Part shown: positions 31,925 to 42,700 of the stretch, one piece after another
Numbering within the stretch: position 1 is the first letter of the stretch
Layout: the number at the start of each line of letters is the position of its first letter
Origin: Archangium lansingense
GTDB lineage: Bacteria; Myxococcota; Myxococcia; Myxococcales; Myxococcaceae
Reading direction: 5' to 3'
DNA: 64,000 nt
NCBI RefSeq assembly: GCF_026626635.1
Contig: NZ_JAPNKA010000001.1
Coordinates: 8,308,001-8,372,000, forward strand
Position numbers and translations under genes: made by a program
The notes under the pieces: generated by a model
The model's database searches: none
What the model was told of the DNA's origin: nothing
What the model saw: only the letters and a program-made list of their open reading frames with translations

Positions 31925-32015
31925 GCCACTACCTGACATGTCATTGTGCGAGGCCCGCCGTCTGATTCAGGCTGCTGGCCCCACAGCAAACAGGCAAGCC
32001 TGCCATCCCCCCCCA

Positions 32016-32618
32016 ATGCAAGCACACCACTCAAGAGCGATTCTCGTGGGCGCGCTGCTCTTCGGTTCAGCCGTGATGGCCGAGCCCGTCGAGCCGGCCA
32101 GGCCCATCTCCCAGGCTGTCTCGGTCGGATACACCAACCTCCGCACCCTGTCCTGGTACATCCCCTCCTGGCCAACCAATGCCCTGGACGCGACGTACCT
32201 GCGTGCCGCGGGCACCGAGGGCTTCAGGAGCAACCTGTACTACGGAGGTGGGCTGCGGGTCGCCGTCCCCTTCCCCCCCGAGCCCGTGGGCGCGGCCTTC
32301 CCGCTCGAGATCTTCGCCCGCGCGGAGCTGAGGACGCGCCTGGGCATCTGGGAGCCCGCGGGAGGCCTCGAGCTGGGCACGACGCTGATCCCCCCGCTCT
32401 GGCCGTACCGGCGGCTGCCCACGGCCCATGAGCAGAACCAGAAGGACGCTGAGCTGCACGGCCCCGCCTACTTCGCCATCCACGCCGCGCCCCTGCGCTT
32501 CCATGTCGGCCGCTTCGTGCTGGGTGGACCCGAGCTGCAGTTCGGCCCCGTGGGCCCGCCCTTGGGCACCGTGGTCCGGCTCCAGGTCGGCCTGGCTCGC
32601 TTGGAGATGAAGCTATGA
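32016..32618 (+). CDS. Exported protein of unknown function
   Basis: A 200-residue protein; the ATG at 32016 begins a signal peptide (ILVGALLFGSAVMA). The mature part is beta-rich, with many strands of amphipathic type (GGGLRVAVPFPPE, EIFARAELRTRLGIW), suggesting an outer-membrane barrel. No family is recognised. Its stop overlaps the start of the peptidase gene (ATGA), so it leads a three-gene operon. A GTG at 31938 in the same frame is less likely. Confidence 0.68.
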   Translation: MQAHHSRAILVGALLFGSAVMAEPVEPARPISQAVSVGYTNLRTLSWYIPSWPTNALDATYLRAAGTEGFRSNLYYGGGLRVAVPFPPEPVGAAFPLEIFARAELRTRLGIWEPAGGLELGTTLIPPLWPYRRLPTAHEQNQKDAELHGPAYFAIHAAPLRFHVGRFVLGGPELQFGPVGPPLGTVVRLQVGLARLEMKL

Positions 32619-33649
32619 CTTTCGCGTTTCGCCGCTCCCTCGTCCTCGCCGCCACGGGCCTCGGCCTGCTCGGCACCTCCGCGTGCGCCCCGACCCAGCT
32701 CGAAGGCGCCGATCTGCCAGCCCTCCAGGCGCTCTCCGAGGAGATCGACCAGGAGCGCGTCTGGAACGATCTCATCACGCTGGCGGAGCAGCACAGAACG
32801 GACACGCCGCGCGACTGCACCGGGTTTCCGGGCAAGAGCTTCCCCGAGCTGTGCAACCTCTCCAACAAGAACTCGGGAGAGTGGCTGAAGGCCCAGTTCG
32901 AGTCGTTCGGTCTGCCGGTGAGCATGGAGACGTCGACCGACAACGACGTGCCCAACACCAACATCGTCGCGGAGCTCCGGGGCACTTCGAAGCCCGAGGA
33001 GATCATCCTGGTCGGCGCCCACTTCGACGCCTTCTGGCAGGGTGCCGATGACAACAGCAGCGGCGTGGTGGCCGTGGTGGAGCTGGCCCGGGTGCTGTCG
33101 CAGTACCAATTCGATCGCACCATCCGCTTCGTCGGGTTCGATCTCGAGGAGATCGGCATCATCGGTAGCCACCGCTACGTCAATGCGCACCCGAATGAGA
33201 ACGTGGTGACCGCACTCGTCTTCGACTGCATCGGGTTCTACTCCGACAAGGAAGGCTCGCAGCAGTCGCTGCCCGGCCTGCCCTCGCCGAGCAAGGGGAA
33301 CTTCCTGGCCATCATCGCCAATGACCAGTCCGCCGGTGAGGCCTCGGACCTCTTCTCGCTCAGCAACGAGCTGAAGCTCATGAGCACGGTCCCGATGATC
33401 GCGGGCGGCCGGGGCACCTCCACCCTGAGCGAGCCCCTGACGCGCAGCGATCACGTGCCCTTCTGGTTCGCCGATCAGAAGGCCCTGTTCCTCACCGACA
33501 CCGCGAACTTCCGCAACCCCAACTACCACACGGAGAAGGACACGCCGGACACGTTGGACAAGGTGCGCATGACCCAGGCGATCCGCCTGGCCGCCACCGC
33601 GCTTGCTTACTGGGCGGATGGAATGAAGCCGAGGACGACACCGCTATGA
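32615..33649 (+). CDS. M28-family zinc aminopeptidase, lipoprotein
   Basis: A 344-residue protein with a lipoprotein signal (lipobox LGTSAC, Cys24). The binuclear zinc site is complete: GAHFDAF (His136, Asp138), GADDNSSG (Asp145), DLEEIGIIGS (Glu178-Glu179), an Asp in VFDCIGF, and the last His in NYHTEKDTPDTLD. It should be an exported aminopeptidase anchored to the membrane. It overlaps both neighbours by 4 nt. Whether this operon serves the assembly line downstream (for example cleaving a prodrug-type N terminus) is unknown; nothing in the sequence shows it. Confidence 0.87.
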   Translation: MTFAFRRSLVLAATGLGLLGTSACAPTQLEGADLPALQALSEEIDQERVWNDLITLAEQHRTDTPRDCTGFPGKSFPELCNLSNKNSGEWLKAQFESFGLPVSMETSTDNDVPNTNIVAELRGTSKPEEIILVGAHFDAFWQGADDNSSGVVAVVELARVLSQYQFDRTIRFVGFDLEEIGIIGSHRYVNAHPNENVVTALVFDCIGFYSDKEGSQQSLPGLPSPSKGNFLAIIANDQSAGEASDLFSLSNELKLMSTVPMIAGGRGTSTLSEPLTRSDHVPFWFADQKALFLTDTANFRNPNYHTEKDTPDTLDKVRMTQAIRLAATALAYWADGMKPRTTPL

Positions 33650-34209
33650 AGACCTCTCATCACTCGATGGCCCGGGCCGGAGCGCTCGCACTGGCGTTGG
33701 GCACGCTCATGGCGCCCCCCGGCACCGCCCGGGCCGAGGAGTCCTCCTCTTCCCTGCGCCACCGGTTCTCCGCCTACGTGACGTCAGGCGCGCAGATCTA
33801 CCTGTCCAGCGCCCGGACGATCGGCGGCGTTGGCGGGGGTATCGGCGTCCGGGACACCGTGAACGACCTGTTCATCCTCCAGGCCGATCTCAGCTACCTG
33901 GCGCTGCTCGGCAACGGGGGCGCCCTGCGCGTGGGAGCCGGAGTGCAGCGGCCCGGCACGTGGTCCCCCGCGGCTCTGCTCACGGTGAACACCCTCTTCG
34001 GTGAGCGCCTGAGCTTCCTGACGCCCGAGCACCCCGCCCGGATTCCGGGCCCCGCCGTGTCCGTGGGCCTCACGCTCGCCCCGGTGCGATTCGACGTGCA
34101 GTCGGTGCAGTTCTCCATTCTCGAGCTCGGCCTGGGCGTTGGCTCGGACCTGCCCGGACTGGGTCTCAACTATTCGGTGGGCGTGCTGGAAGTCGGAGCC
34201 ACCTTCTAA
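33646..34209 (+). CDS. Exported, probably outer-membrane, protein
   Basis: A 187-residue protein with a signal peptide (ALALALGTLMAPPGTARA). The mature part has short amphipathic strands with Gly-rich turns (TIGGVGGGIGVRD, NGGALRVGAGVQR) and ends in VGVLEVGATF, the C-terminal aromatic of a barrel. It is similar in style to the 32016 product. It is coupled by ATGA to the peptidase gene and ends 96 bp before the first assembly-line gene. Confidence 0.7.
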   Translation: MKTSHHSMARAGALALALGTLMAPPGTARAEESSSSLRHRFSAYVTSGAQIYLSSARTIGGVGGGIGVRDTVNDLFILQADLSYLALLGNGGALRVGAGVQRPGTWSPAALLTVNTLFGERLSFLTPEHPARIPGPAVSVGLTLAPVRFDVQSVQFSILELGLGVGSDLPGLGLNYSVGVLEVGATF

Positions 34210-34305
34210 CGTCGCCCCGTACTCGAAGTCCGAACCTTTCCCCACGCGCCGCTGGCCTCCCAGCGGCCGCGATGGGCGCCCTATGGCGCAAGACGAGGAG
34301 ACTCC

Positions 34306-37300
34306 ATGAGCAGCGCATCCCCCGCCCTTCCAGACGTGCGCATCGACACGCTCGTCGAGCTCCTGCGGACCTGGTCGCAGCGTGAGCCCGACTTCCGTGG
34401 CTACACGTTCCTGATCGACGGCGAGAGCGAGGAGGCTCACCTCTCGTACGCGGAGCTGGACCGCAAGGCACGCGCCATCGCGGCCTCGCTGCAGCGCATG
34501 GGAGCTCAGGGTCAGCGCGCCCTGCTGCTCTACCCGCCAGGACTGGACTACATCGCGGGCTACTTCGGCTGTCTCTACGCTGGCGTCACCGCCGTCCCCA
34601 TCTATCCGCCGGACCCGATGCGGCTGGGCCGCACCCTGCCCCGGCTGCTCGCCATCAGCAACGACGCACAAGCCACGGTGGCGCTCACCACCGACTTCAT
34701 CCTCGGCATGGCCGAGATGCTCTTCGAGCAGGCCCCGGAGCTGAAGTCGCTGCAGTGGATGGCCACGGACACGCTCGATGCCGCCGTGGCCGAGCAGTGG
34801 AAGGACCCGGGCGCGCGCCCCGACACGCTGGCCTTCCTCCAGTACACCTCGGGCTCCACCAGCACGCCCAAGGGCGTGATGCTCACGCACTCCAACCTGC
34901 TGCACAACCTGAAGCTCATCCACGCGTGCTTCGGGCACTCGCGCAAGAGCCAGGGTGTCATCTGGCTGCCGCCCTACCACGACATGGGCCTCATCGGCGG
35001 CATCCTCCAGCCGCTCTACGGAGGCTTCCCCGTCACGCTCCTGTCGCCCGTGGACTTCTTGAAGAAGCCCCTGCGCTGGCTACAGGCCATCTCCAAGTAC
35101 AAGGCCACCACCAGCGGCGGCCCCAACTTCGCCTTCGATCTGTGCACGCGGAAGGTCACCCCCGAGGAGCTCGCGGCGCTGGACCTGAGCCACTGGGACC
35201 TGGCCTTCAACGGCGCCGAGCCGATCCGCCCCGAGACGCTCAAGCGCTTCACGGAGACCTTCAAGTCCGCCGGCTTCCGTGAGCAGGCCTACTACCCCTG
35301 CTACGGACTCGCCGAGGCCACGCTCATTGTCACCGGCGGCCATAAGGCGGAGGTACCCATCCAGCGCACCTTCGACACGGTGGCGCTCCAGAAGAGCCGC
35401 GCGGAGATTGTCTCCACCTCTCTGCCAACCGCGCAGACCCAGGTGGGCTCCGGCCGCTGCCTCACGGATCAGAAGATGCTCATCGTCCACCCCGATACGG
35501 GCGCCCTGTGCCCCGAGGGTGAGGTGGGTGAGATCTGGGTGTCCGGCCCCAGCGTGGCCCAGGGTTACTGGAGCCAGCCCGAGGCCACCGCCCGCGCGTT
35601 CCACGGCGTGCCCCAGGGCGCGACGGATGGACTTCGCTTCCTGCGCACCGGAGACCTCGGCTTCCTCCTCGAGGGAGAGCTGTTCATCACCGCGCGCCTC
35701 AAGGACCTCATCATCATCCGCGGCCGTAACCACTACCCGCAGGACCTCGAGCAGACGGTGGAGCGGACCCACCCGTCCCTGCGGCCTGGCTGCGGCGCGG
35801 CGTTCGCCATCGATGTCCAGGGCGAGGAGCGCCTGGTGGTGGCCCATGAGATCGACCGCAAGGCTGTCGAGTCCGGCAGCGTCGACCTGGAGGGCCTCGC
35901 GCAGACCATCCGCCAGGCCATCGCGGACCAGCATGAGTTGCAGGCCCACGGTGTGCTGCTGCTGCAGGCCGGCAGCATCCCCAAGACGTCCAGCGGGAAG
36001 ATCCAGCGCCACGCCACCAAGAAGGAGTTCCTCTCCGACAGCCTGGAGATCGTCCACAAGAGCATCCTGGACGCCCCTCCCGCGGTGAAGGAGCAGGCCG
36101 CCGCCCCCAAGCGTGAGCCGAGCTTCATCCAGAAGGCGCTGGCCGCCGTGCAGGATCCCCAGGTGCGCCACTCGCTCCTGCTGCTGCACATTCAGGAGCA
36201 GGCCTCCCACGTGCTGCGCGTTCCCACCAGCCAGCTCGATGCGAACAAGCCGCTCTACGCCTTCGGCATGGACTCGCTGATGGCCGTGGACCTGAAGAGC
36301 ACCGTCGAGTCGAGCCTCGGCATCGAGATGCCGCTCTCCGACGTCATGCAGGGGCCCACCCTCTCGAAGCTGACGGAGCTCGTCCTCGGCTACCTGGCCG
36401 CGCCCCAGGCCGCCACCGCGAAGGAGACCCCGAAGCCTCGCGCCGACGGTGACGCGCCTCTGTCCGGCGGACAGCAGGCCCTGTGGTTCCTGCACCAGCT
36501 CGCGCCCGAGAGCTCCGCGTACCACGTGCCCGTCGCCGTGCGCGTCCGCTCCGCGCTGGACGTGGCGGCCCTGCGGCGCTCCGTCGAGACGCTCGTCGCT
36601 CGCCACCCCGCGCTGCGCACCACGTTCACCATGACCCCCACGGGTCCCGTCCAGCACGTGCACGCGCAGCTCGCGCTCGACTTCGAGACCGTGGACGCCG
36701 CGGCGCTCGGCCAGGCGGAGCTGGATGCGCGCCTCACCGACGAGGCGAAGAAACCCTTCGACCTGGAGCACGGGCCGCTGCTGCGCGTGCGCGTCTTCAC
36801 CCGCTCGGCCCAGGAGCACGTGCTGCTCATCACGATGCACCACATCGTCACCGACTTCTGGTCGCTGGCGGTGCTGGCCGAGGAGCTCGACGTCCTCTAT
36901 CCCGCCGAGTGCGCGGGCAAGAAGGCCGAGCTGCCCGCCCTGGAGACGACCTGCGCCGACTCCGCTCGCGAGCAGGCCGCGATGCTCACCGGTCCCCGGG
37001 GCCAGGCGCTCGAGAAGTACTGGCGCGAGCAGCTCGGCGGTGAGCTGCCCGTGCTCAACCTGCCCACGGACCACCCGCGCCCGCCCGTCCAGACCTTCAA
37101 CGGCCGCATCCACACCACCCGGCTGGATGCTCCGCTCGTGGAGAAGCTCAAGGCGCTCGCCCAGGCCCAGAGATCCACGCTGGCCATGGTGCTGCAGTCC
37201 GCCTTCCAGGTGCTCCTGCACCGCTACACCGGCCAGCAGGACTTCACCCTCGGCGTGGTGAGCGCCGGCCGCAACAAGGCCGACCTCGCCCGCGTCGCCG

Positions 37301-39735
37301 GCTACTACGTCAATCCGCTCGTCCTGCGCACCCGGCCCTCGCCGGAGCAGTCCTTCGAGTCGTTCCTCGCCCGCACCCGGCAGACGACCCTGGACGCCTT
37401 CGAGCACCAGGACTACCCCTTCAACACCCTCGTCGAGCGCATCCAGCCGGCGCGTGATCCCAGCCGCTCGCCGCTCTTCCAGGTGATGTTCTCCTACCAG
37501 CGGGCCTACAAGCTCGACGAGCGCGGCCTCACGCCCTTCGCCCTGGACATCGCAGGGGCCCAGGCGCAGCTCGCCGGCTTGAAGCTCGAGTCCCTCACGC
37601 TGGAGCACCACGTCGCCCAGTTCGACCTGACGCTGACCCTCGGCGAGGCGGACGGCGGCATGGTCGCCTCCTTCGAGTACAACACCGACCTCTTCGAGGC
37701 GGGCTCCATCGCTCGCATGGCCGGGCACCTGCGCACCCTGCTCGGCGGCATCGTCGCGGATCCGCGCAAGCCGCTCGCCCAGCTGCCCCTGCTCACCGAC
37801 GCCGAGCGTCAACAGCTCCTCGTCGAGTGGCACGGCGCGCACGTGGCCCTGCCCGCGGACCAGAACGTCCCCGCGATGTTCGCCGCGCAGGCCGAGCGCA
37901 CCCCCGACGCCACCGCCGTGCTCTTCAAGGACGAGCGGCTCTCCTACCGCGAGCTGCGGGAGCGCGCCGGACGGCTCGCCTCGTGGCTGCGCTCCGAGGG
38001 CGTGGGCCCCGGCTCCATCGTTGGCCTCTGCCTGGAGCGCTCGCTGGAGACGATCGTCTCCGTGCTCGCCGTCCTCCAGACCGGCGCCGCTTACGTGCCG
38101 CTCGACCCGGCCTACCCCGCCGAGCGTCTGGCCTACATCCTCGACGACGCCCAGGTCCCCGTCCTGCTCACCCAGTCCTGGCTGCGCCGCCAGCTCGGGC
38201 AGCTCTCCTCGAAGGACGGCGAGGTCCGCGTCCTCTGCCTGGACACCGACATGGACTGGAGCACGGGCACCGAGGCGTCCTCGGCCCACCTCCAGCCGAA
38301 CGACCTCGCGTGCCTCATCTACACCTCCGGCTCCACCGGCCAGCCCAAGGGCGTGATGCTGGAGCACACCGGCATCACCAACCTGGTCCGCTCGTTCATC
38401 GACTCGTACCAGCCCGGTGAGAAGGACCGCATCCTCCCGCTCACCTCGCTCTCCTCGGCCAGCTTCGTGGGAGAGATCCTCCCGCTGCTGTGCGCCGGTG
38501 GCACCCTCGTGCTGCCCACCGAGGATGAGATCCTCGACCTGGAGAAGCTCTTCGAGCTGATCGCCCGGCAGTCCATCTCCATCGTCAGCACCGTGCCCGC
38601 CGTGCTCGCCGGGCTCAACGCTCGCAGGGACGAGCTGCCCCCGCTGCGGCTCGTGCTCAGCGGCGGCGAGGCCCTCGTGGCCGCCGACATGGAGCGCCTG
38701 GTCGGCACTACCCAGGTGGTCAACGGCTACGGCCTCACCGAGACCACCGTCTGCTCGACCTACTACCCCATCCGCGCCGAGGACCTGCAAGGCCACACCT
38801 GGGTCCCGATCGGCAAGCCCGTCATCAACACGTCCGTGTACGTGCTCGATGCCCAGCGCAACCTGCTGCCCGTGGGCTGCCCGGGTGAGCTGTACGTGGG
38901 CGGCGTGGGACTCGCGCGGGGCTACTGGCGCCGCCCGGAGCTGTCCTCCGAGCGCTTCATCCCCCACCCGTTCAAGCCCAACGAGCGTCTGTACCGCACC
39001 GGCGACATGGCCCGCTGGCTGCCCGACGGCGTGCTGGAGTACCTCGCCCGCGTCGATGACCAGGTGAAGATCCGCGGCTTCCGCATCGAGCTGGGCGAGG
39101 TCGAGGCGGCCCTCAAGCAGCACCCCGAGGTGCGCGAGGCCTTCGTCATGGCGCGCGAGGACTCGCCGGGCGACAAGCGGCTGGTGGCGTACGTGGTGCT
39201 CGCCAACGCGGCGCTGACGAGCAGCGATCTACACGCGGCGCTGGCGGAGCAGCTCCCGCCGTACATGATTCCCTCCGCGTTCATGCCGCTGGCCTCGCTG
39301 CCGCTGTCGCCCAACGGCAAGGTGGACACCAAGGCCCTGCCCGTGCCCGAAGGTGAGCGCCCCGCCCTGGCCGCCGCCTACGTCGCGCCCCAGAGCTCGC
39401 TCGAGCGCGACATCGCCACCATCTGGCAGGAGATCCTCAAGGTCGACCGCGTCGGCCTCCACGACAACTTCTTCGAGCTCGGCGGCAACTCCATGCTCAT
39501 CGCCCGGGTGCACCGCCGCCTGCGCGAGGAGCTGAAGACCGAGCTCGCGCTCGTGGACATGTTCAAGTACTCGACCGTCAGCGCCCTGGCGCAGTTCCTC
39601 AGCCGCAAGCCGGACGAGTCCTCCCTCTCCAACGCCGCGCAGAAGCTCAAGGATGAGGCCGACAAGCGCAAGGCCGCCATGGGCAAGCGCCAGCAGGCCG
39701 CCCAGGCCCGGCTGCGCAAACCCGGCGGCAAGTAA
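34306..39735 (+). CDS. NRPS 1: FAAL-ACP-C-A-PCP loading and first module
   Basis: 1809 residues. The FAAL domain (~10-590) has YTSGSTSTPKG and LPPYHDMGLIGG and activates a fatty acid as acyl-AMP. An ACP follows with Ser657 (FGMDSLMA). The C domain (~715-1150) has HHIVTDFW at 845-852: the usual Gly after Asp850 is Phe, a form met in C domains that accept acyl starters. The A domain (~1190-1690) keeps TSGSTGQPKG and the A10 Lys (LSPNGK), but its specificity segment reads SSASFVGEI, so Asp235 is Ala1385; an ordinary alpha-amino acid is unlikely. The PCP has Ser1729. The tail is basic and helical (KAAMGKRQQAAQARLRK), a likely docking element. This gene starts the line. Confidence 0.93.
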   Translation: MSSASPALPDVRIDTLVELLRTWSQREPDFRGYTFLIDGESEEAHLSYAELDRKARAIAASLQRMGAQGQRALLLYPPGLDYIAGYFGCLYAGVTAVPIYPPDPMRLGRTLPRLLAISNDAQATVALTTDFILGMAEMLFEQAPELKSLQWMATDTLDAAVAEQWKDPGARPDTLAFLQYTSGSTSTPKGVMLTHSNLLHNLKLIHACFGHSRKSQGVIWLPPYHDMGLIGGILQPLYGGFPVTLLSPVDFLKKPLRWLQAISKYKATTSGGPNFAFDLCTRKVTPEELAALDLSHWDLAFNGAEPIRPETLKRFTETFKSAGFREQAYYPCYGLAEATLIVTGGHKAEVPIQRTFDTVALQKSRAEIVSTSLPTAQTQVGSGRCLTDQKMLIVHPDTGALCPEGEVGEIWVSGPSVAQGYWSQPEATARAFHGVPQGATDGLRFLRTGDLGFLLEGELFITARLKDLIIIRGRNHYPQDLEQTVERTHPSLRPGCGAAFAIDVQGEERLVVAHEIDRKAVESGSVDLEGLAQTIRQAIADQHELQAHGVLLLQAGSIPKTSSGKIQRHATKKEFLSDSLEIVHKSILDAPPAVKEQAAAPKREPSFIQKALAAVQDPQVRHSLLLLHIQEQASHVLRVPTSQLDANKPLYAFGMDSLMAVDLKSTVESSLGIEMPLSDVMQGPTLSKLTELVLGYLAAPQAATAKETPKPRADGDAPLSGGQQALWFLHQLAPESSAYHVPVAVRVRSALDVAALRRSVETLVARHPALRTTFTMTPTGPVQHVHAQLALDFETVDAAALGQAELDARLTDEAKKPFDLEHGPLLRVRVFTRSAQEHVLLITMHHIVTDFWSLAVLAEELDVLYPAECAGKKAELPALETTCADSAREQAAMLTGPRGQALEKYWREQLGGELPVLNLPTDHPRPPVQTFNGRIHTTRLDAPLVEKLKALAQAQRSTLAMVLQSAFQVLLHRYTGQQDFTLGVVSAGRNKADLARVAGYYVNPLVLRTRPSPEQSFESFLARTRQTTLDAFEHQDYPFNTLVERIQPARDPSRSPLFQVMFSYQRAYKLDERGLTPFALDIAGAQAQLAGLKLESLTLEHHVAQFDLTLTLGEADGGMVASFEYNTDLFEAGSIARMAGHLRTLLGGIVADPRKPLAQLPLLTDAERQQLLVEWHGAHVALPADQNVPAMFAAQAERTPDATAVLFKDERLSYRELRERAGRLASWLRSEGVGPGSIVGLCLERSLETIVSVLAVLQTGAAYVPLDPAYPAERLAYILDDAQVPVLLTQSWLRRQLGQLSSKDGEVRVLCLDTDMDWSTGTEASSAHLQPNDLACLIYTSGSTGQPKGVMLEHTGITNLVRSFIDSYQPGEKDRILPLTSLSSASFVGEILPLLCAGGTLVLPTEDEILDLEKLFELIARQSISIVSTVPAVLAGLNARRDELPPLRLVLSGGEALVAADMERLVGTTQVVNGYGLTETTVCSTYYPIRAEDLQGHTWVPIGKPVINTSVYVLDAQRNLLPVGCPGELYVGGVGLARGYWRRPELSSERFIPHPFKPNERLYRTGDMARWLPDGVLEYLARVDDQVKIRGFRIELGEVEAALKQHPEVREAFVMAREDSPGDKRLVAYVVLANAALTSSDLHAALAEQLPPYMIPSAFMPLASLPLSPNGKVDTKALPVPEGERPALAAAYVAPQSSLERDIATIWQEILKVDRVGLHDNFFELGGNSMLIARVHRRLREELKTELALVDMFKYSTVSALAQFLSRKPDESSLSNAAQKLKDEADKRKAAMGKRQQAAQARLRKPGGK

Positions 39736-39786
39736 CCCCATCCCCTCCTTTTCCCCTGACTCCCTAGATGGACCCGGAACACGCCC

Positions 39787-42700
39787 ATGACCACTGAGAC
39801 CACTCCCGAGCTGGAAGGGATCGCAATCGTCGGATTGGCTGCCCACGTCCCTGGCTCGCGGACGATCGCCGAGTTCTGGAAGAACCTGCGCGATGGTGTC
39901 GAGTCCATCTCGTTCTTCTCCGACGAGGAGCTGATTTCAACGGGGATTGACCCCTCGCTGGTGCGCGCGCCCAACTACATCAAGGCGTGCGGCATCCTGG
40001 GGGACACGGACCAGTTCGACGCGGCGTTCTTCGGGCTCAACCCGCGCGAGGCGGCGTTGATGGACCCGCAGCACCGAGTCTTCCTGCAGTGCGCCTGGGA
40101 GGCTCTGGAGACCGCGGGCTACAGCCCGGATCGGCAGCCGGGGCGAACGGGCGTGTTCGGCGGCATGAGCATGAACACGTACCTGCTCACCAACGTGTAC
40201 CCGCACCTGTCGCACGTGGCGTCCGTGGAGAGCCTCCAGGCGTCCATCGGCAACGACAAGGACGCGCTCACCACCGAGGTGGCCTACCGGCTCAACCTCA
40301 AGGGGCCGGCCGTCACCATCCAGTCGTCCTCGTCCACGTCGCTCACCGCCATCCACTACGCCTGCCAGAGCCTGCTCAACTACGAGTGCGACATGGCCCT
40401 GGCCGGCGGCGTGTCCATCCACTTCCCGGAGAAGCAGGGCTACCTGTACTACGAGGGCGGCACCACCGCGCCCGACGGTCACTGCCGTCCCTACGACGCC
40501 AAGGGCCAGGGCTTCGTCTCCGGACACGGCGCGGGCGTGGTGGCGCTGCGGCGCCTGGCGGACGCCGTTGCATCCGGTGACACCATCTACGCCGTCGTGA
40601 AGGCCACGGCGGTGAACAACGACGGCTCGCAGAAGGTGAGCTACATGGCCCCCAGCGTCGAGGGCCAGGCCGAGGTCGTCTCCCTCGCGCAGGCCATCGC
40701 GGGCGTCGAGCCGGACTCCATCGGCTACATCGAGGGCCACGGCACCGCTACCCTCATGGGAGACCCCATCGAGATCGCCGGCCTCACGCAGGCGTTCCGC
40801 GCCGGCACCGACAAGAAGGGCTTCTGCGCGATCGGCTCCGTGAAGAGCAACATCGGCCACCTGGACTCGGCCGCGGGCGCGGTGGGCCTCATCAAGGCCG
40901 CGCTGGTGCTCCACCACAAGCAGATCCCCGCCACCCTCCACTTCGAGTCGCCCAACCCGGCCATCGACTTCGCCAATAGCCCCTTCTACGTGAACGCGAA
41001 GCTGTCCGACTGGCCCGAGGGCGAGACTCCGCGCCGCGCGGGCGTCACGTCCCTGGGCATGGGCGGCACCAACGCGCACGCCATCCTCGAGGAGACTCCC
41101 GAGCTCCCCGCCACCGACAAGCCGCGCCGCCCGTCCCAGGTGCTGATGATCTCGGCGCGCTCGGACGCCTCGCTGGAGGCCGCCACGGACCGGCTCGTCT
41201 CGCACCTGCGCGCCAACCCGGACCTGAGCCTCGCCGACGTCGCCTATACGCTCCAGGTGGGCCGCAAGCGCTTCGGCCGCCGCCGCACCCTGGTGGCCAA
41301 CTCCTTGTCGGACGCGCTCGAGGCCCTGTCCTCGCGTGACCCCGCCCGCGTCTTCACCGGTGGCCAGGAGACCGAGGGTCGCCCGGTCATGTTCATGTTC
41401 TCCGGCCAGGGCGCCCAGTACGTGGACATGGGCCGGCACCTCTACGAGTCCGAGCCCGTCTTCCGCGACGAGGTGGACGCCTGCTCGAAGAAGCTCGAGA
41501 AGCACCTCGGCTTCGATCTGCGCACCGTCCTCTACCCGCCCGAGGCCGGACGCGAGGCCGCCACCGAGCGCCTCAAGCAGACCGCCATCACCCAGCCCGC
41601 CCTGTTCGTCATCGAGTACGCGCTCGCGAAGCTGTGGATGTCGTGGGGCCTCAAGCCCCAGGCGATGATCGGTCACAGCATCGGTGAGTACGTAGCCGCC
41701 TGCCTCGCCGGTGTGTTCACCCTGGAGGACGCACTGGCGCTCGTGGCCGCGCGCGGCCGGCTGATGCAGCAGATGCCCGCCGGCTCCATGCTCGCCATCC
41801 CCATGGCCGAGGCCCAGGTGCTGCCCCTGCTCGGCACTGAGCTCTCGCTCGCCGCCGTCAACAGCCCCGAGACCTGCGTTGTCGCCGGCCCTCCCCCCGC
41901 CATCGACGCGCTCGCGGACAAGTTCACCGCCCAGGCCATCGCCACCACCCGCCTGCACACCTCACACGCGTTCCACTCGTCCATGATGGACCCCATCCTG
42001 GATGCGTTCCGCGAGCAGGTCCGGCGCGTCTCGCGGCAGGTGCCGCAGCTCCCCTACCTGTCCAACGTCACCGGCAAGTGGATCACCGCCGAGGAGGCCA
42101 CCAGCCCCGACTACTGGGCCAGGCACCTGCGCCAGGCCGTGCGCTTCGCCGATGGCTTGAACGAGCTGCTCAAGGAGAAGGACGCCATCTTCCTGGAGGT
42201 CGGCCCCGGCCAGACGCTCACCACGCTCGCCCGGCAGCACCCGGCGAAGGCCGCCCAGCACGTGGTCCTCAACTCCTTGCGCCACCCGCGCGAGCAGAAG
42301 AACGACCTGGACTTCCTCCTGAATACGCTCGGCCGCCTGTGGCTCGCCGGCATCGAGCCAGACTGGGACGCCTTCTACGGCGACGAGAAGCGCCGCCGCA
42401 TCCCCCTGCCGACGTCCCCCTTCGAGCGCCAGCGCCACTGGGTGGATCCGCCCAAGGACCACGCTCATGGCAAGTCCAAGGGCGCCGCCGCGGACAAGAA
42501 GCAGGAGGTGTCGCGGTGGTTCTACCTGCCCTCGTGGCAGCGCGCCCTCCCGCCCTCGGCCGCGTGGAGCGAGCAGAAGGCGTGCTGGTGGCTGCTCCTT
42601 CCCGAGTCGCACGGCAATGGGCTGGGTGCCAGCCTGACCCGGCGCCTCGCGGAGGCTGGTCAGCAGGCCATCATCGTCACTCCGGGCACGCACCTCGCGC

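Noticed and set aside
35080..39123. A 1347-codon open frame on the minus strand opposite NRPS 1, and similar 590-750-codon frames opposite the other megasynthases
   Set aside because: They contain no recognisable domain, are rich in His, Gly, Arg and Leu, and mirror clear NRPS/PKS domains on the plus strand. They come from the absence of A/T in third codon positions.
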